Source: Clostridia bacterium (GTDB lineage Bacteria > Bacillota > DSM-521 > Neomoorellales > Neomoorellaceae). From it: a stretch of DNA of 11,389 nt. This document shows, piece by piece, positions 1 to 5,548 of the stretch; within the stretch, counting starts at the first letter, position 1; every line of letters starts with the position of its first letter. The DNA lies in assembly GCA_012727745.1 (NCBI GenBank), contig JAAYGJ010000271.1, forward strand, positions 1 to 11,389, written 5' to 3'. A program made the position numbers and the translations under genes. Below the pieces are notes generated by a model. That model was not told where the DNA came from and made no database searches. It saw only the letters and a program-made list of their open reading frames with translations.

Positions 1-19
1 ATAGTAAAGGGTGATAAAA

Positions 20-1132
20 ATGCGCACCGGAACAGCCTGCCTGCCCCTCCATGGCGGGCATTGCCCACCATGGCTTTTTGAACGGATGCGGCGCCTGGCT
101 CCGGCGCTGCTGGAGGTTATTGTGCGGGAATACGGCCCGGGCGAGGTTTTACGGCGTTTGAGTGATCCGTATTGGTTTCAGGCTTTTGGCTGTGTCCTGG
201 GCTTTGACTGGCATTCTTCCGGTCTGACTACCACCCTCTGCGGGGCCATCAAAGAAGGTATAAAGGGGCGTGAACGGGACCTGGGCTTTGTCATCGCTGG
301 CGGTAAGGGGCGCGTTTCCCGTCAGACACCCGCTGAGATAGCAGCTGCCGCTGACAGGTTAGGCCTGACTTCCCTGCGGCCTGAGGAGCTGGTTACTGCC
401 AGCAAGATGGCTGCCAAGGTCGATAATACCGCCCTGCAGGACGGTTACCAGTTATATCACCATGTCTTTATTTTTACCTTTGACGGGCAGTGGAGTGTTG
501 TCCAGCAGGGAATGAATGAGACTAACCGCCTGGCACGGCGTTACCACTGGTTAAGTGAGCAACTGAAGGATTTTGTATGTGAGCCCCATGCTGCTATTTG
601 CTGTAGTAACAAAGCCCCGGCACTGAACATGGTGGCCAGTGAGAGTGAAGCCTGCCGCCAGGTAGTAACTGAACTGTCCTGTGAACGTCCGGAAAAGCTG
701 CTTGCAGAGTTTAACCGTATCCTGGCTCTGGAACAATTGCCCGCCCGGGGCAGGGACGACCAAAGCTCGCTGAACCTTCCCTGGCACCATGATATTCCCC
801 GCGCCAGTTATCTCAATAAAGCTTTATTAAAACTTTACGACCTCCAGCCGCAAAATTTTGCGGCGGTGTTGGGCACGGAGGGTATTGGCCCTAAAACTAT
901 TCGCGCTTTAGCTATGGTGGCTGAAGTGGCCTACGGGGCACCGGCCAGTTTTCGTGACCCAGTCAGGTACAGTTTTGCTCACGGCGGCAAGGACGGACAC
1001 CCATACCCGGTGGAACGCCGCGTCTATGACCATACTATTGCTCAGCTGGAAAAAAGTTTACAGGAAGCCAGGATAGGTCGTACGGACAGGCTGCAGGCCT
1101 TGAAACGATTAAGCCGGCTGGCCGGAAAATAA
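20..1132 (+). CDS. DUF763 family protein of unknown function
   Basis: Recognised as DUF763, a family of about 370 residues common in archaea and thermophilic bacteria with no established reaction. The product is 370 residues. Visible family blocks are LPLHGG near residues 8-13, PPWLFERM at 16-23, the SDPYWFQAFG...GFDWHSSG block at 48-68, GGKGRVSRQTP at 94-104, a central QQGMNE segment near 162-167, and a C-terminal GTEGIGPKTIRALA block (285-298) followed by SFAHGGKDGHPYP (318-330). The 285-298 block looks like a helix-hairpin-helix nucleic-acid-binding motif; that is inference. The ATG at 20 was chosen over the GTG at 11 because AAAGGGTGA (6-14) is a well-spaced Shine-Dalgarno site for it, while the GTG lies inside that site. 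It ends 278 bases before the next gene and shares no obvious pathway with it. Family call fairly sure, function unknown. Confidence 0.85.
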   Translation: MRTGTACLPLHGGHCPPWLFERMRRLAPALLEVIVREYGPGEVLRRLSDPYWFQAFGCVLGFDWHSSGLTTTLCGAIKEGIKGRERDLGFVIAGGKGRVSRQTPAEIAAAADRLGLTSLRPEELVTASKMAAKVDNTALQDGYQLYHHVFIFTFDGQWSVVQQGMNETNRLARRYHWLSEQLKDFVCEPHAAICCSNKAPALNMVASESEACRQVVTELSCERPEKLLAEFNRILALEQLPARGRDDQSSLNLPWHHDIPRASYLNKALLKLYDLQPQNFAAVLGTEGIGPKTIRALAMVAEVAYGAPASFRDPVRYSFAHGGKDGHPYPVERRVYDHTIAQLEKSLQEARIGRTDRLQALKRLSRLAGK

Positions 1133-1166
1133 GGCCCCAGCCAGCATGTTGTCTTTACCACGTTCC

Positions 1167-1254
1167 GACAGTATGTCATTAGGTGCTAGCAAACATACAA
1201 ATAAAACCTAATATGTTCAAATTACTGTCAGATATTGATTTATAAAGACTGACA
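1167..1254. repeat. Cluster of nested inverted repeats upstream of the DUF2520 gene
   Basis: Several short perfect inverted repeats sit in an AT-rich gap. GTATGT (1171-1176) matches ACATAC (1193-1198). ATTAGGT (1178-1184) matches ACCTAAT (1206-1212). AACATA (1192-1197) also matches TATGTT (1212-1217). TGTCAG (1226-1231) matches CTGACA (1249-1254) across 17 bases that contain the predicted -35. The first two pairs interleave in the order a-b-a'-b', the topology of an H-type pseudoknot if transcribed. It could equally be a set of operator half-sites with a TGTCA core. No known riboswitch or operator class was recognised. Confidence 0.4.
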
Positions 1255-1264
1255 ATGTTAAAAT
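1235..1264 (+). promoter_or_regulatory. Candidate sigma-A promoter for the DUF2520-panC-panD genes
   Basis: TTGATT (1235-1240) and TAAAAT (1259-1264) are separated by 18 bases, two and one mismatches from consensus. Predicted transcription start is near 1271, giving a leader of about 140 bases before the ATG at 1411. The inverted repeat TGTCAG/CTGACA flanks the -35, so the promoter may be under repressor control. Called by eye only. Confidence 0.45.
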
Positions 1265-1360
1265 ACTAGTGACGCTACCATACTGGAGTGTACGGGTGCT
1301 GAAATTTGTTAATATTAATACCGCTTGGATCGTTATGACCGAGACGGGTGAGTAAGGAAG

Positions 1361-1390
1361 AAGCTTCCGGCGGCTCGTCGGGGCTTTTTT
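1361..1390 (+). terminator. Intrinsic terminator in the leader of the DUF2520 gene (possible attenuator)
   Basis: AAGCT-(T)-CCGGC pairs with GTCGG-GGCTT around a GGCTC loop, about 10 pairs with one bulged T, and runs straight into six T residues (1385-1390). It lies downstream of the predicted promoter and 20 bases upstream of the DUF2520 start codon. It could end transcription from DUF763, or act as an attenuator of the pantothenate genes. No T-box, TPP, SAM or other known aptamer was recognised in 1271-1360. Confidence 0.6.
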
Positions 1391-1410
1391 GTTATAAAGG
1401 GGGGACCATA

Positions 1411-2301
1411 ATGCGTGTAGGGATAATCGGTGCGGGCGCTGTTGGTACCGGCATGGGGCTGTTGTTAAAGCAGCGAAATTATATTGTTGCCGGTGTGGCC
1501 AGCCGGACATATGCCTCAGCCCGGAAGGCAGCTGCCAGGTTGCAATGTCCTGCTTTTGAGCGGCCGGAAGAAGCTGCCCGGCAGGCGGAGCTGGTATTGA
1601 TTACAACCAATGATCAGGCTATTGCCCCGGTAGCAGCTACAGTAGCTCGGCGGGGCGGTTTTCGCCCCGGGCAAATAGTAGCGCATATGAGCGGTTCTTT
1701 GACCTCGGCGGTCCTTGCACCGGCCCGTGCCTGTGGTGCTTTGGCTTTAAGCCTCCATCCCCTCCAGTCCTGTGCCGATGCCGACCGGGCGGTGGCTAAT
1801 TTGCCAGGTTCCGTTTTTAGTCTGGAGGGAGATAGGGAAGCCCTTCCCTTCGGAAAACGGCTGGTAACAGAACTGGGCGGCGAATATTTCATTATTAAAC
1901 CGGAGGACAAACCTCTCTATCATGCTGCTGCCAGTGTGGCTTCCAACTACCTGGTCAGCCTGGTAGATTTCAGCTATAGATTGATGCATGCCATCGGTAT
2001 GGAACCCCAGATGGCTGCCCGGGCTTTGGCCCCCCTGATAGAAGGGACCTGGAAAAATATTGGCGAAAAAGGAGTTCCCCAGGCGCTTACGGGTCCTATT
2101 GCCCGGGGTGACGTAAGTACCATCAAAGATCACTTGCAAGCTATAGCGGCTAATGTGCCGGAGCTGGAAGAGATTTACCGGACACTGGGCCGTTATACAG
2201 TGGGTCTGGCCAGCCGCAAAGGCAGCATTGACGTCGGCAAAGCAGCAGTACTGGACAGAGTTTTAGCCGGATCCTCCGTTCGGAAAAGGACGACAAAATA
2301 A
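1411..2301 (+). CDS. Rossmann-fold / DUF2520 dehydrogenase, candidate ketopantoate reductase
   Basis: A 296-residue protein with an N-terminal Rossmann domain (VGIIGAGAVGTG, residues 3-14, the nucleotide-binding glycine loop) and a helical C-terminal DUF2520 domain (HAAASVASNYL at 171-181; ALTGPIARGD at 225-234). This arrangement resembles F420- or NADP-dependent oxidoreductases and 6-phosphogluconate dehydrogenase-like reductases. Its place directly ahead of panC and panD suggests reduction of 2-ketopantoate to pantoate with NAD(P)H. A non-PanE ketopantoate reductase called PanG is reported in Francisella and other bacteria; I believe it is of this type but could not check. The start is the ATG at 1411, with a GGGGGG Shine-Dalgarno (1399-1404). 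The GTG at 1348 would extend the frame through the leader terminator and is not believed. Family sure, substrate inferred from context. Confidence 0.8.
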   Translation: MRVGIIGAGAVGTGMGLLLKQRNYIVAGVASRTYASARKAAARLQCPAFERPEEAARQAELVLITTNDQAIAPVAATVARRGGFRPGQIVAHMSGSLTSAVLAPARACGALALSLHPLQSCADADRAVANLPGSVFSLEGDREALPFGKRLVTELGGEYFIIKPEDKPLYHAAASVASNYLVSLVDFSYRLMHAIGMEPQMAARALAPLIEGTWKNIGEKGVPQALTGPIARGDVSTIKDHLQAIAANVPELEEIYRTLGRYTVGLASRKGSIDVGKAAVLDRVLAGSSVRKRTTK

Positions 2302-2325
2302 ATTATAAAAAACAAAAGGAGCATT

Positions 2326-2358
2326 GTGCCAAGCGGGGAAATGTTTCCCGGGCGGTAG
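2326..2358 (+). other. Possible 10-codon leader ORF before panC
   Basis: A strong Shine-Dalgarno, AAAAGGAG (2314-2321), sits four bases before a GTG that opens a 10-codon frame ending in TAG at 2356-2358. A TTG at 2324 opens a 16-codon alternative ending in TGA at 2372-2374. The perfect inverted repeat GGGAAA-TG-TTTCCC (2336-2349) lies inside. panC has its own ribosome site further on, so this one is left without a gene. Could be chance or the scar of a lost gene. Confidence 0.2.
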
Positions 2359-2385
2359 TTGCTCAGGCAAATGAGGGGTGGCAGC

Positions 2386-3279
2386 ATGCAACTGTTATCG
2401 ACAGTAAACGCTGTGCGGCAGTATGTGGCGGCAGCAAGGCGGCAACAGCAAAGTATAGGCCTGGTACCGACCATGGGCTACCTTCATGAAGGGCATTTAA
2501 GCCTGGCCCGCAAGGCCAGGGAACAAAACGACATTGTAATCATGAGCATTTTTGTAAATCCCACCCAGTTTGGGCCAGGTGAAGACCTGGAACGCTATCC
2601 CCGGGCTCTGGAACGGGATCGGGAACTAGCAGCAGCAACAGGCGTGGATGCCATTTTTGCGCCTGCGGTGCCAGAGATGTACCCCGACGGGTATGCTACC
2701 TATGTCCGGGTAGAAGGAATCACGGAGTACCTCTGCGGCGCTTCCCGGCCCGGCCATTTTGAAGGGGTGGCCACTGTGGTCAGCAAACTGTTTAATATTG
2801 TTCAGCCTGACCGGGCCTATTTCGGTTTAAAGGATTACCAGCAAGCCCAGGTAATAAAACGCATGGTAATTGACCTTAATATACCGGTGGAGATAGTTAC
2901 GGTTCCTACTGTGCGCGAAGCGGACGGTTTGGCTTTAAGTTCGCGCAATAAATATCTTACCCCGGTCCAGCGCCAGAGTGCTACTGCCCTCTATCAGGCT
3001 TTAAAAAAGGGAGCAGTGCTGATCCGTTCCGGCGAGCGCCGGGCCGAAATCGTACGCGAAGCTATGGTGGCAGAAATATTATCGCGTCCGGAAACACGGG
3101 TTGATTATGTTGCTGTAAGCGATGCCCAAACCCTTAAACCTATAACTACTATTAACAAGGGCAAAGTTTTGTTGGCGCTGGCAGTATGGGTAGGTAATAC
3201 CCGTCTAATCGACAACTTGACTGTGGAGGTGGCTGATAATGTGGCGCATCATGATGAAGAGCAAGCTACACCGGGCTAG
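2386..3279 (+). CDS. panC: Pantothenate synthetase (pantoate--beta-alanine ligase)
   Basis: Cytoplasmic enzyme that joins pantoate and beta-alanine with ATP, through a pantoyl-adenylate, to give pantothenate. Diagnostic motifs: VPTMGYLHEGHLSL (27-40) with the HIGH-like ATP site, FVNPTQFGPGEDLERYPR (56-73) for pantoate, LCGASRPGHFEGV (116-128), YFGLKDYQQ (145-153), and READGLALSSRNKYL (177-191) with the KMSKS-like loop. The 297 residues are slightly longer than the usual 280 or so, because of a tail of about 20 residues after RLIDN that carries the overlap with panD. Start is the ATG at 2386 with GAGGGGTGG (2373-2381) a few bases ahead; the in-frame TTG at 2359 lacks a ribosome site. Beta-alanine comes from PanD, encoded next. 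Confidence 0.97.
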   Translation: MQLLSTVNAVRQYVAAARRQQQSIGLVPTMGYLHEGHLSLARKAREQNDIVIMSIFVNPTQFGPGEDLERYPRALERDRELAAATGVDAIFAPAVPEMYPDGYATYVRVEGITEYLCGASRPGHFEGVATVVSKLFNIVQPDRAYFGLKDYQQAQVIKRMVIDLNIPVEIVTVPTVREADGLALSSRNKYLTPVQRQSATALYQALKKGAVLIRSGERRAEIVREAMVAEILSRPETRVDYVAVSDAQTLKPITTINKGKVLLALAVWVGNTRLIDNLTVEVADNVAHHDEEQATPG

Positions 3280-3625
3280 AGTGACTGAGGCCAATTTAAA
3301 CTATGTGGGCAGTATCACCATTGACAGCGAGTTGATGGAACGGGCCGGCATCCTACCTAACGAAAAAGTACAGGTAGTCAACAACAACAACGGTGCCCGT
3401 TTTGAGACTTACACTATTGCCGGTCCGGCCGGCAGCGGCATAATCTGCGTCAACGGGGCAGCGGCGCGGCTGGTGCAACCGGGGGATATAGTAATTATTA
3501 TTGCCTATGGTATCTTTAATGACGCTGAAGCTAAAACCTATAAGCCGCGGGTGCTCCTTCTGGATGAGCGCAACAAAGTGGAAGCGATATTAAGCGGAGA
3601 AGAACCGTTTACGGAGAGCGAATAA
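3239..3625 (+). CDS. panD: Aspartate 1-decarboxylase, pyruvoyl-dependent proenzyme
   Basis: Makes beta-alanine from L-aspartate for PanC. The 128-residue proenzyme self-cleaves between Gly24 and Ser25, seen here in YVGSITID (22-29), and Ser25 becomes the pyruvoyl cofactor. Lys9 in KSKLHR and Arg54, Thr57 and Tyr58 in ARFETYT match residues important in the E. coli enzyme, as I recall them. The N-terminus MWRIMMKSKLHR aligns with the usual MxRTMxxxKIHR, which supports the ATG at 3239 over the ATGs at 3251 and 3254. A strong Shine-Dalgarno, GGAGGTGG (3225-3232), lies six bases upstream, inside panC. The frame overlaps the panC tail by 41 bases, so the two are almost certainly co-transcribed and translationally linked, matching supply of beta-alanine to its consumer. 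Confidence 0.97.
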   Translation: MWRIMMKSKLHRARVTEANLNYVGSITIDSELMERAGILPNEKVQVVNNNNGARFETYTIAGPAGSGIICVNGAAARLVQPGDIVIIIAYGIFNDAEAKTYKPRVLLLDERNKVEAILSGEEPFTESE

Positions 3626-3636
3626 TCAGGGAGTTA

Positions 3637-3670
3637 ATGTTAACCGTGAGCGCGAATAATTAGTTGACAA
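3637..3670 (+). promoter_or_regulatory. BirA-type operator upstream of birA
   Basis: ATGTTAACC (3637-3645) and AGTTGACAA (3662-3670) form an imperfect inverted repeat across a 16-base spacer. The Gram-positive BirA signal is roughly TTGTTAACC and GGTTAACAA with a spacer near 15. The right half contains the -35 TTGACA, so bound BirA should block RNA polymerase and give autoregulation. The same layout recurs before bioY. Confidence 0.65.
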
Positions 3671-3692
3671 CCATAAAAAGGAAGTATACAAT
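3664..3692 (+). promoter_or_regulatory. Sigma-A promoter of birA
   Basis: TTGACA (3664-3669), 17 bases, TACAAT (3687-3692): a perfect -35 and a one-mismatch -10. The expected start of transcription falls at about 3699, which is the A of the birA start codon, so mRNA from this promoter would be leaderless or nearly so. Confidence 0.7.
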
Positions 3693-3698
3693 TATGGC

Positions 3699-4691
3699 AT
3701 GAGATTAGAAGGTACTAAACAACAGATCCTGGAGCTTTTGCGTAACAATCGGGGCCAATATGTTTCCGGAGAAGAGTTAAGCCGCAGATTGGCAGTTTCC
3801 CGGGCCGCCGTCTGGAAACATATCCGGGCTTTACGCCAGGAGGGCTACCAAATTGAGGCGCTGACACGGCGCGGTTACTGCTTGAAAAGTACGCCCGATT
3901 GTTTCTACCCCGAGGAGGTAACTGCCGGGCTGGTAACTAGCTGGTTGGGGCGGAATCTATATTGCTTTGACGAAGTGGGTTCTACCAATCAGGTGGCCAA
4001 GGAGTTAGCTGACGGCGGCGCGCCGGAAGGTACGGTGGTCATAGCCGAGTCCCAGAGCAGCGGCCGCGGTCGGCGGGGGCGCAGCTGGCTGTCAACTCCT
4101 TATAAAGGAATCTGGTTTTCCCTTATTCTGCGTCCCCGGGTGGCACCGGCAAGAGCTTGTCAGTTGACCCTGCTGGCCGCAGTAGCTACTGCGGTGGCAG
4201 TACGGGAGTTAACCGGCTTGCCGCCTGGAATCAAGTGGCCCAACGATCTCCTGGCCGGCGGTCGCAAGCTCTGTGGCATCCTGACAGAAATAAAAGCCGA
4301 AATTGATCTCATTGAGTATGTAGTGTTGGGAATTGGTTTAAACGTCAACCTGGAGGCCAGCGATTTTGGCCCGGAACTAAAATCTGTGGCTACTTCCCTT
4401 TACCTGGAACTGGGGCGCAAGCAGGAACGGTTGCCCCTATTTCAAAAAATCATGGCTGAGCTGGAGACCTGGTATGAGTGCTGGCAGGAAAAGGGTTTTG
4501 CACCGGTACGGCGAGCCTGGAAAGAAGCTAATATAACTTTAGGCTGCCCGGTGCAGGTGAACTCCTGGCAGGAAGTGTTTCAGGGGCTTGCCGTTGATAT
4601 AGACGCCGAAGGAGCCTTACTGGTGCGGGGCGCCGGGGGCGAAATCCGCCGTTTTAATTCCGGTGAAGTAACTCTTAGCCCAACCGGGTAA
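3699..4691 (+). CDS. birA: Bifunctional biotin--[acetyl-CoA-carboxylase] ligase / biotin repressor (class II BirA)
   Basis: Activates biotin to biotinyl-AMP, attaches it to the lysine of biotin carboxyl carrier domains, and represses biotin genes when idle. The 330 residues include an N-terminal winged HTH (about 20-60, GEELSRRLAVSRAAVWKHI), the ligase core with the biotinyl-AMP loop GRGRRGRSW (122-130), KWPND (179-183), CGILTE (192-197) and GIGLNVN (211-217), and a C-terminal SH3-like cap (about 280-328). The HTH makes it a repressor as well as an enzyme. The start is unusual: the Shine-Dalgarno AAGGAAG (3678-3684) is 14 bases from this ATG but nine from an ATG at 3694 that opens the frame ATG-GCA-TGA, whose stop overlaps the birA ATG. 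No other in-frame start fits the N-terminus. Operators before birA and bioY point to its targets. Confidence 0.96.
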   Translation: MRLEGTKQQILELLRNNRGQYVSGEELSRRLAVSRAAVWKHIRALRQEGYQIEALTRRGYCLKSTPDCFYPEEVTAGLVTSWLGRNLYCFDEVGSTNQVAKELADGGAPEGTVVIAESQSSGRGRRGRSWLSTPYKGIWFSLILRPRVAPARACQLTLLAAVATAVAVRELTGLPPGIKWPNDLLAGGRKLCGILTEIKAEIDLIEYVVLGIGLNVNLEASDFGPELKSVATSLYLELGRKQERLPLFQKIMAELETWYECWQEKGFAPVRRAWKEANITLGCPVQVNSWQEVFQGLAVDIDAEGALLVRGAGGEIRRFNSGEVTLSPTG

Positions 4692-4700
4692 AATTTTTTT
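4674..4700 (+). terminator. Weak intrinsic terminator at the end of birA
   Basis: TTAGCCC and GGGTAAA around AACC give a short stem with an A-A mismatch, overlapping the birA stop codon, followed by seven T residues (4694-4700). The T-run is good but the stem is weak. It would separate birA from bioY, which has its own operator. Confidence 0.35.
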
Positions 4701-4707
4701 GCTCCTT

Positions 4708-4740
4708 ATGTAAACGGATCTAAAATTATAAAGTTAACAA
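4708..4740 (+). promoter_or_regulatory. BirA-type operator upstream of bioY
   Basis: ATGTAAACG (4708-4716) and AGTTAACAA (4732-4740) form an inverted repeat across a 15-base spacer, a close fit to the BirA signal. The right half contains the -35-like TTAACA (4734-4739), as in the birA operator. Repression of the biotin transporter when biotinyl-AMP-loaded BirA accumulates is expected. Confidence 0.75.
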
Positions 4741-4761
4741 TTTGCTTCTTTCCATTAAACT
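4734..4761 (+). promoter_or_regulatory. Candidate bioY promoter
   Basis: TTAACA (4734-4739), 16 bases, TAAACT (4756-4761). The -35 has one mismatch and the -10 has two. Start would be near 4768, leaving a leader of about 28 bases with the AAGGGGGA ribosome site. The -10 choice is uncertain; the -35 is supported by its match to the birA arrangement. Confidence 0.4.
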
Positions 4762-4795
4762 AAACGCTTCGCTTATCATTTTAAGGGGGAACACC

Positions 4796-5350
4796 ATGCC
4801 GCTAAAATCATTGACTCTGGCCGCCATGTTTGCTGTCGTAATTGCTTTTCTGGCACAAATATCCATTCCTTTGCCCTTTTCCCCGGTGCCTGTTACCGGG
4901 CAAACCCTGGGCGTACTATTGGCCGGTACCATTCTGGGGAAGAATACAGGTACCCTTGCCGTCCTTGGCTACCTGCTAATGGGAGCTGTCGGCCTGCCAG
5001 TTTTTGCCCGCGGAGGAGCGGGCCTGGCCGTATTTGTTGGTCCCACCGGGGGCTACCTTTGGGGTTTCGTCCTGGGGGTTTATATCATGGGGATGTTTTT
5101 AGAAAAGAGCAAACATGAAATAGGTTATCTCCGCCTGGCAGCAGGGATGGTCCTCTGCCTGGCGGTACTTTATGCGCTGGGCACCTTGCAGCTTTGTTAC
5201 TACCTGCAGCTAGGTTTTGCGGAAGCTTTTATTCTGGCAGTCGTCCCTTATATTCCGATGGAAATACTAAAATCAAGCCTGGCAGTAGTGATCAGTTATC
5301 GTGCCAGAAAGGTCTTAAAAAAGGCCGGTTACCTGCGAAATGGGGAATAA
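4796..5350 (+). CDS. bioY: Biotin transporter BioY (ECF-type substrate-binding membrane protein)
   Basis: Integral membrane S-component that captures biotin, working alone or with the shared ECF energy-coupling module (two ATPases and EcfT), not encoded in this window. The 184 residues form about six hydrophobic helices. Family signatures are the N-terminal MFAVVIAFLAQISIPLP (11-27), the VPVTGQTLGVLLAGTILG block (31-48), GYLLMGAVGLPVF (58-70) and GPTGGYLWGF (82-91). The start is the ATG at 4796, with AAGGGGGA (4783-4790) five bases upstream; an in-frame ATG at 4742 lies within the promoter region and has no ribosome site. A BirA operator upstream fits biotin regulation. Charged residues at the C-terminus (RARKVLKKAG) are probably cytoplasmic. 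Family assignment firm; biotin specificity is supported by operator and birA neighbour. Confidence 0.95.
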   Translation: MPLKSLTLAAMFAVVIAFLAQISIPLPFSPVPVTGQTLGVLLAGTILGKNTGTLAVLGYLLMGAVGLPVFARGGAGLAVFVGPTGGYLWGFVLGVYIMGMFLEKSKHEIGYLRLAAGMVLCLAVLYALGTLQLCYYLQLGFAEAFILAVVPYIPMEILKSSLAVVISYRARKVLKKAGYLRNGE

Positions 5351-5374
5351 TCTTCCTCATCTGTTTTAGGAAGA
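5351..5374 (+). terminator. Stem-loop after bioY, possible terminator without a U-tract
   Basis: TCTTCCT (5351-5357) pairs perfectly with AGGAAGA (5368-5374) around a 10-base loop, immediately after the bioY stop. It is followed by GTTGCC, not a T-run, so it is more likely an mRNA-end stabiliser or weak terminator. The rest of the gap to 5548 shows no convincing promoter; TATAAA at 5432-5437 lacks a well-spaced -35. Confidence 0.3.
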
Positions 5375-5548
5375 GTTGCCTCGTACGGAGCGCACTGTGA
5401 TGGCTTGAAAATTGTTGGGCCGGGATTAGTTTATAAACTGGCGCGGAAGTTGAGACAATGACCGGAAGCTTATTTTCGCAAGAGCCATGTTCAGAGGAGG
5501 AAAAGCAGCACTGTTGTGGAATAATGAACAGGCGGAAGGGGATGTCTT

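Noticed and set aside
1271..1360. Two ACGGG segments in the DUF2520 leader, suggestive of a guanidine-II (mini-ykkC) riboswitch
   Set aside because: The flanking bases give only weak wobble stems for the first and none for the second, so the paired ACGR-loop hairpins cannot form.
1348..1410. GTG start that would extend the DUF2520 protein by 21 residues
   Set aside because: The extension crosses the leader terminator and T-run and precedes the Rossmann start; the ATG at 1411 has a strong ribosome site.
1747..2139. Open frames of 60 to 135 codons on the minus strand throughout the window
   Set aside because: They lie antisense to clear genes, lack ribosome sites and family motifs, and reflect the GC and codon pattern of the true frames.
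5405..5437. Possible coaX promoter (TTGAAA ... TATAAA)
   Set aside because: The spacer is 21 bases, and TTGTTG to TATAAA is only 14; neither fits sigma-A well.
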